A stretch of DNA of 64,000 bases. Source: Thecamonas trahens ATCC 50062 (taxonomy: Eukaryota; Apusozoa; Apusomonadida; Apusomonadidae). The stretch is from the NCBI RefSeq assembly GCF_000142905.1, contig NW_013657652.1, positions 275,576-339,575 on the forward strand, given 5' to 3'. Within the stretch, counting starts at the first letter, position 1. Each line of letters begins with the position of its first letter. This document shows, one piece after another, positions 61,601 through 64,000 of the stretch. A program made the position numbers and the translations under genes. The notes below the pieces were generated by a model that did no database searches, was not told where the DNA came from, and worked only from the letters and a program-made list of their open reading frames with translations.

Positions 61601-62330
61601 GCCCTCGCGGACCCGAAGCGCAAACGCGTCGGAATCGACGTTCTCGACGCCGAGAAGAGAGCCAATGGTAATGATCTGGTCCACAACCGAGAGATCGGGT
61701 GCAATAATGTAGTTGGCAAACTCCTTGGTTGGCTCGCAGAGCGGGCCGAGGTAACCGATAATGGTCACGTCGCACACACCCGATGGGTTGCCAAGCGCCG
61801 ACGCACTGACATCGCTGGACGACGCAGCTGCGTCGTCGCTATCACCGACCAGTTGTGTCACCCGCCCGACTGAGCTGCGAGCCGAGAGAATGGCCTGCGA
61901 CGAGCGCGAGGTCTTGCCCCGAGCGCCGCCGGCACGGCGTTTTTGGCGAGACGCCATGAGCGCTTGCATCCACTGCAGCTTGCCCTTTTCAGTCTCTGCG
62001 GCCAGCAAATACGTCCGGCCTTCGCCATCGACAAGCGAGAAGGTCTGCTTGCGTTCGCCAGCCTTGGAGGTCGAGACCAAATCAACGACCTTGACCATGT
62101 CGACCATGCCGAGATGCTCGGTACAGGACTCGTCCTCGTAGTAGTTGAGAATGTTGTCGGCGAGGACAAAGTACCGCTTGCGGTACCCTTGCATCATCTT
62201 CTTGCCCTTTTTGAGCAGCCATCCGCGCTGTGGTACCAGGGGGCAGGGGAGGGGGTGAGTGGTGGACGTGGTGAACGTGGCGGTGGAGCGGGAGGGAGGG
62301 GGGGGTGGGGACGCGTACGTATTCCGCCAT
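58653..62330 (-). CDS. Formin with N-terminal PH domain (PH-FH3-CC-FH1-FH2), three frame breaks
   Basis: Nucleates and elongates actin filaments. Exon 1 (62330-62319) encodes MAEY, then GTACGC. After a 91-nt intron, exon 2 (from 62227) starts RGWLLKKGKKMMQGYRKRYF, a PH domain of about 105 residues. A GBD/FH3 armadillo region follows (RMLFYLKSWLADSSFAEELI, MRYLTSSEDLMVQLYSLVAN), then a coiled coil, a PAA-repeat linker and Pro-rich FH1. FH2 has MKPLFWNRILAPL, GNYLNGGNKRRGQADGFGLD and LLLFLTYWCMDQLPDF. Reading frames change at the G9 run 60173-60181, at 59080-59086 (ending in KMYAEPKMVKAQQAMAQAES) and at 58920-58925 (into FAVMLEESKQSYNAEE). No stop or lost motif occurs otherwise. About 1,195 residues, ending GIRLVEP. 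The tail is Lys/Arg-rich. Confidence 0.85.
60213..60270. repeat. 9-bp tandem repeat in the formin linker
   Basis: About six copies of a CAGGTGCAG nonamer on the plus strand, encoding a Pro-Ala-Ala repeat in the formin just before the FH1 region. In-frame, so length variation would not break the protein. Confidence 0.85.
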
Positions 62331-62756
62331 GGTGGAGGGGTGTGTGGCGGGGATGCGGAGGCGGGAGGGTGGAGGAGGAAGAGAGTAGTGGGGTGGTGAT
62401 GGGCGAATGTGTGTGCGTGGGGAGGGGGTGGGAGAGTCAGGAGGTGGAACACGCGCGGTGGCCTGTGCTTGCTGGTGGTGGTGTGTGGTGTGCGTGGCAA
62501 CGGACCGTCGGCATGGTCGGGAAACGGAAATTGGCCTTGCCGTGGCGGAGGAATTTCCTCGTCGTGCCGGTGCTGGTAGGTGCTTTGCCTCCACCCACCG
62601 CCTTGCCCCCTCCCTACCACCACAATCGACGTCATCGCGAGTCATCATTCGTTCCGAGTCGACGGTGATTGTATGGTGAAAGCTATTGACGGCGAACGAG
62701 TAACATTCGTTGGAAACGCCACACCCGTCGCTACGACAACAAAAGTAACAACAAAC

Positions 62757-63545
62757 ATGTCTTCTGGTCCCGTGCTCGAGAACAAGAAGTGGAAGATTGT
62801 ACGCAAGCGGAGGGGGTGGAGGTGATAGGGTAGGGTAGGAGGGGGAGGGGGGGGGGGGGAGGGAGAGAAGGGCGGGGGAAGGGGAGGGGGGGCGGGGGGA
62901 TATGTGGTGCGGTGCGGGGGGGTGCCTGTTGTTCACCAGAAACGAAAAAAACATGAAATGCGAGGTGGCAACCGAGCGGTGGCGGAGCGAGACAGGGAAG
63001 AGGCAGAGGAGGAGGAGGAGGAGGGGCGACTGGGACTCACGGGAGCACTGGTGTTGGGGGTAATGGTGGGGGTGGGGGCGATGCGGATGTAGGAGAATGT
63101 CGACGGCAACTCGGAGCTCAAGGTGGAGATCGGTGAGATCGGCCAGTCGGTGTACATGTACAACGTCAAGAACTCTGTTGTGCAGATCTCGGCCAAGTGC
63201 ACTGCGGTGACGCTCGACAAGTGCGAGTCTGTTGGCGTGGTGTTCGAGGGTGCGGTGGCGTCGTGCGACACGGTCAACTCGAAGAAGGTCCAGATCCAGC
63301 TCCAGTCGGGCCACTGCCCGCAGTTCAACATCGACAAGTCGTCGTCGGTCAAGGTCTTTGTCAACTCGGACGTCCGCGAGGAGAACGCCCCGACCTTTGT
63401 CACTGCCCACTCGCAGGAGGTGCTTGTCATCGTCCTCCGTGGTGAGGACCAGGACCCGCTCGAGCTGGCCATCCCCGAGCAGTTCCAGTCGGTCTTCTCC
63501 GGCGACTCGCTCCACACTGCCCCGACCGACCACCTCGGCGTCTAA
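62757..63545 (+). CDS. C-terminal CAP (CARP domain) protein, actin-monomer recycling
   Basis: Exon 1 (62757-62798) encodes MSSGPVLENKKWKI and ends at GTACGC. Exon 2 (63093-63545) follows TGTAG with ENVDGNSELKVEIGEIGQSV. The 164-residue product is just the beta-helical CARP domain of cyclase-associated protein: VYMYNVKNSVVQISAKCTAV, LDKCESVGVVFEGAVASCDT, QLQSGHCPQFNIDKSSSVKV and the conserved tail LAIPEQFQSVFSGDSLHT. Full-length CAP has an N-terminal helical-folded domain and a WH2 region that are absent. Short C-CAP proteins are known in apicomplexans. It should bind ADP-actin and speed nucleotide exchange. The 294-nt intron is strongly G-rich on the coding strand. Confidence 0.9.
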
Positions 63546-64000
63546 TCGAACATGGGCCTCCTCCCTTGCTAAACGTGCTGCGTTTTCCTTCCTTGTCCTG
63601 TCCCCTCCCCCCCCCCCCCCCTCACATCGTCCCCCTCTGCCACAGATCTACACCTACTCGAACGGTTTCTGTGACGTGGGTAGTGTTGTGCGCACGTCAA
63701 TCCGAGATCAAGCAGATCTCCTCACAGGACACGGGCTCGCCCCGCTATCCCAAAGCAAGGGCAATAATGCCCTTCACTCTGACATGCCTCCCCCTCCTTC
63801 CCCGTCACTAGCGCCCCGACACCAGAAAACGCCCCCACCCCTTTGCATTCGATCCCACTGGTTATCTTCCCCTCCTCCCCCTCCCCATCAACCATGCATC
63901 AACGGCCTCTATCGCCCCCCAGCGGCAAACGCCACTCACTCGGAAGCCATCACCACCCACCCACCCCCCTCTGACCACCCCACCCTACTCTGCCACCACT
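63546..64000. other. Right-edge region, no confident gene
   Basis: C-rich 455 bp. It contains a C-run near 63607-63620. A short frame from an ATG at about 63894 (MHQRPLSPPSGKRHSLGSHH) could be the first exon of a gene extending past the edge, but there is no support for it. No RNA gene was recognised. Confidence 0.4.

Noticed and set aside
62331-63533. Minus-strand frame of 483 codons upstream of the formin PH domain
   Set aside because: It is antisense to the C-CAP gene and Pro/Ser low complexity; only MAEY at its formin end is used, as exon 1.
1-64000. CRISPR arrays, operons, prophage, ribosome-binding sites
   Set aside because: The window is eukaryotic nuclear DNA with introns; no regularly spaced repeats or prokaryotic gene clusters are present.
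1-64000. tRNA, rRNA or snRNA genes
   Set aside because: Scanning spacers by eye found no convincing A/B-box pairs or conserved rRNA or snRNA stretches; a covariance-model search would be needed to exclude them.

Overview
This window is nuclear DNA from a GC-rich, gene-dense eukaryote, most likely a free-living flagellated protist. The evidence is spliceosomal GT-AG introns, a full set of eukaryotic housekeeping proteins (26S proteasome Rpt5, eIF2-gamma, TAF11, histone H2B, complex I NDUFA12, formin, MO25), and an outer-dynein-arm assembly factor (DAW1/ODA16) that implies motile cilia. The mix of opisthokont-like families (Patched-like, RUN-FYVE, CAP, formin) with a plant-type BAH-PHD protein would suit an apusomonad such as Thecamonas. 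That assignment is inference, not proof. One 169-base assembly gap (N run) lies at 53670-53838.

Genes sit on both strands with no operons and very short spacers, often 30-150 bp, and several convergent pairs touch or overlap. Most multi-exon genes have one short intron close to the start codon. First exons run from about 4 to 52 codons, and donors usually read GTACG or GTAGG. Coding sequence is strongly GC3-biased. Introns and spacers hold long homopurine/homopyrimidine runs.

Layout. 1-2.1 kb: tail of an upstream gene, NDUFA12 and a NEIL1-like DNA glycosylase. 2.1-3.5 kb: an unresolved coding-like patch and a 2H-phosphoesterase-like gene. 3.8-7.7 kb: a large cysteine-rich multi-pass receptor-like protein. 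7.9-10 kb: TMEM65 divergent from a BAH-PHD reader. 10-15 kb: a Patched/SSD transporter (frame-broken) and an LMBR1-like protein. 15-15.7 kb: a 49-bp tandem duplication and a likely piggyBac relic. 16-21.5 kb: B12-dependent methionine synthase divergent from an ACAD11-type small-molecule kinase. 21.7-28.2 kb: WHEP-PH protein, degenerate small GTPase-like protein, CUB-EGF membrane protein, Rpt5. 28.5-37.6 kb: zinc-knuckle protein, eIF2-gamma, GT10 fucosyltransferase, H2B, TAF11, and a Lys/Glu-rich nuclear-type protein. 37.7-46.3 kb: RUN-FYVE protein, PSTK-like kinase, a multi-TM protein, a coiled-coil protein, DAW1, and a small unknown. 46.5-53.4 kb: a secreted Cys-rich protein, a mitochondrial-type DEAD-box helicase (frame-broken), and an ABCC transporter. 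54.3-63.5 kb: MO25, an acidic unknown, a WsaF-like glycosyltransferase, a PH-FH3-FH1-FH2 formin (three frame breaks), and a C-CAP protein.

No clustered novel system such as a defence island or biosynthetic cluster is visible. The points most worth follow-up are the recurrent single-base frame breaks in otherwise intact genes, the piggyBac relic, the 5'-biased GTACG introns, and some unusual domain architectures: standalone APH kinase, PH-formin, C-CAP-only protein, divergent-tail H2B, and TAF11 with very long Asp and Lys tracts. All protein names rest on recognising motifs by eye; no database search was run.
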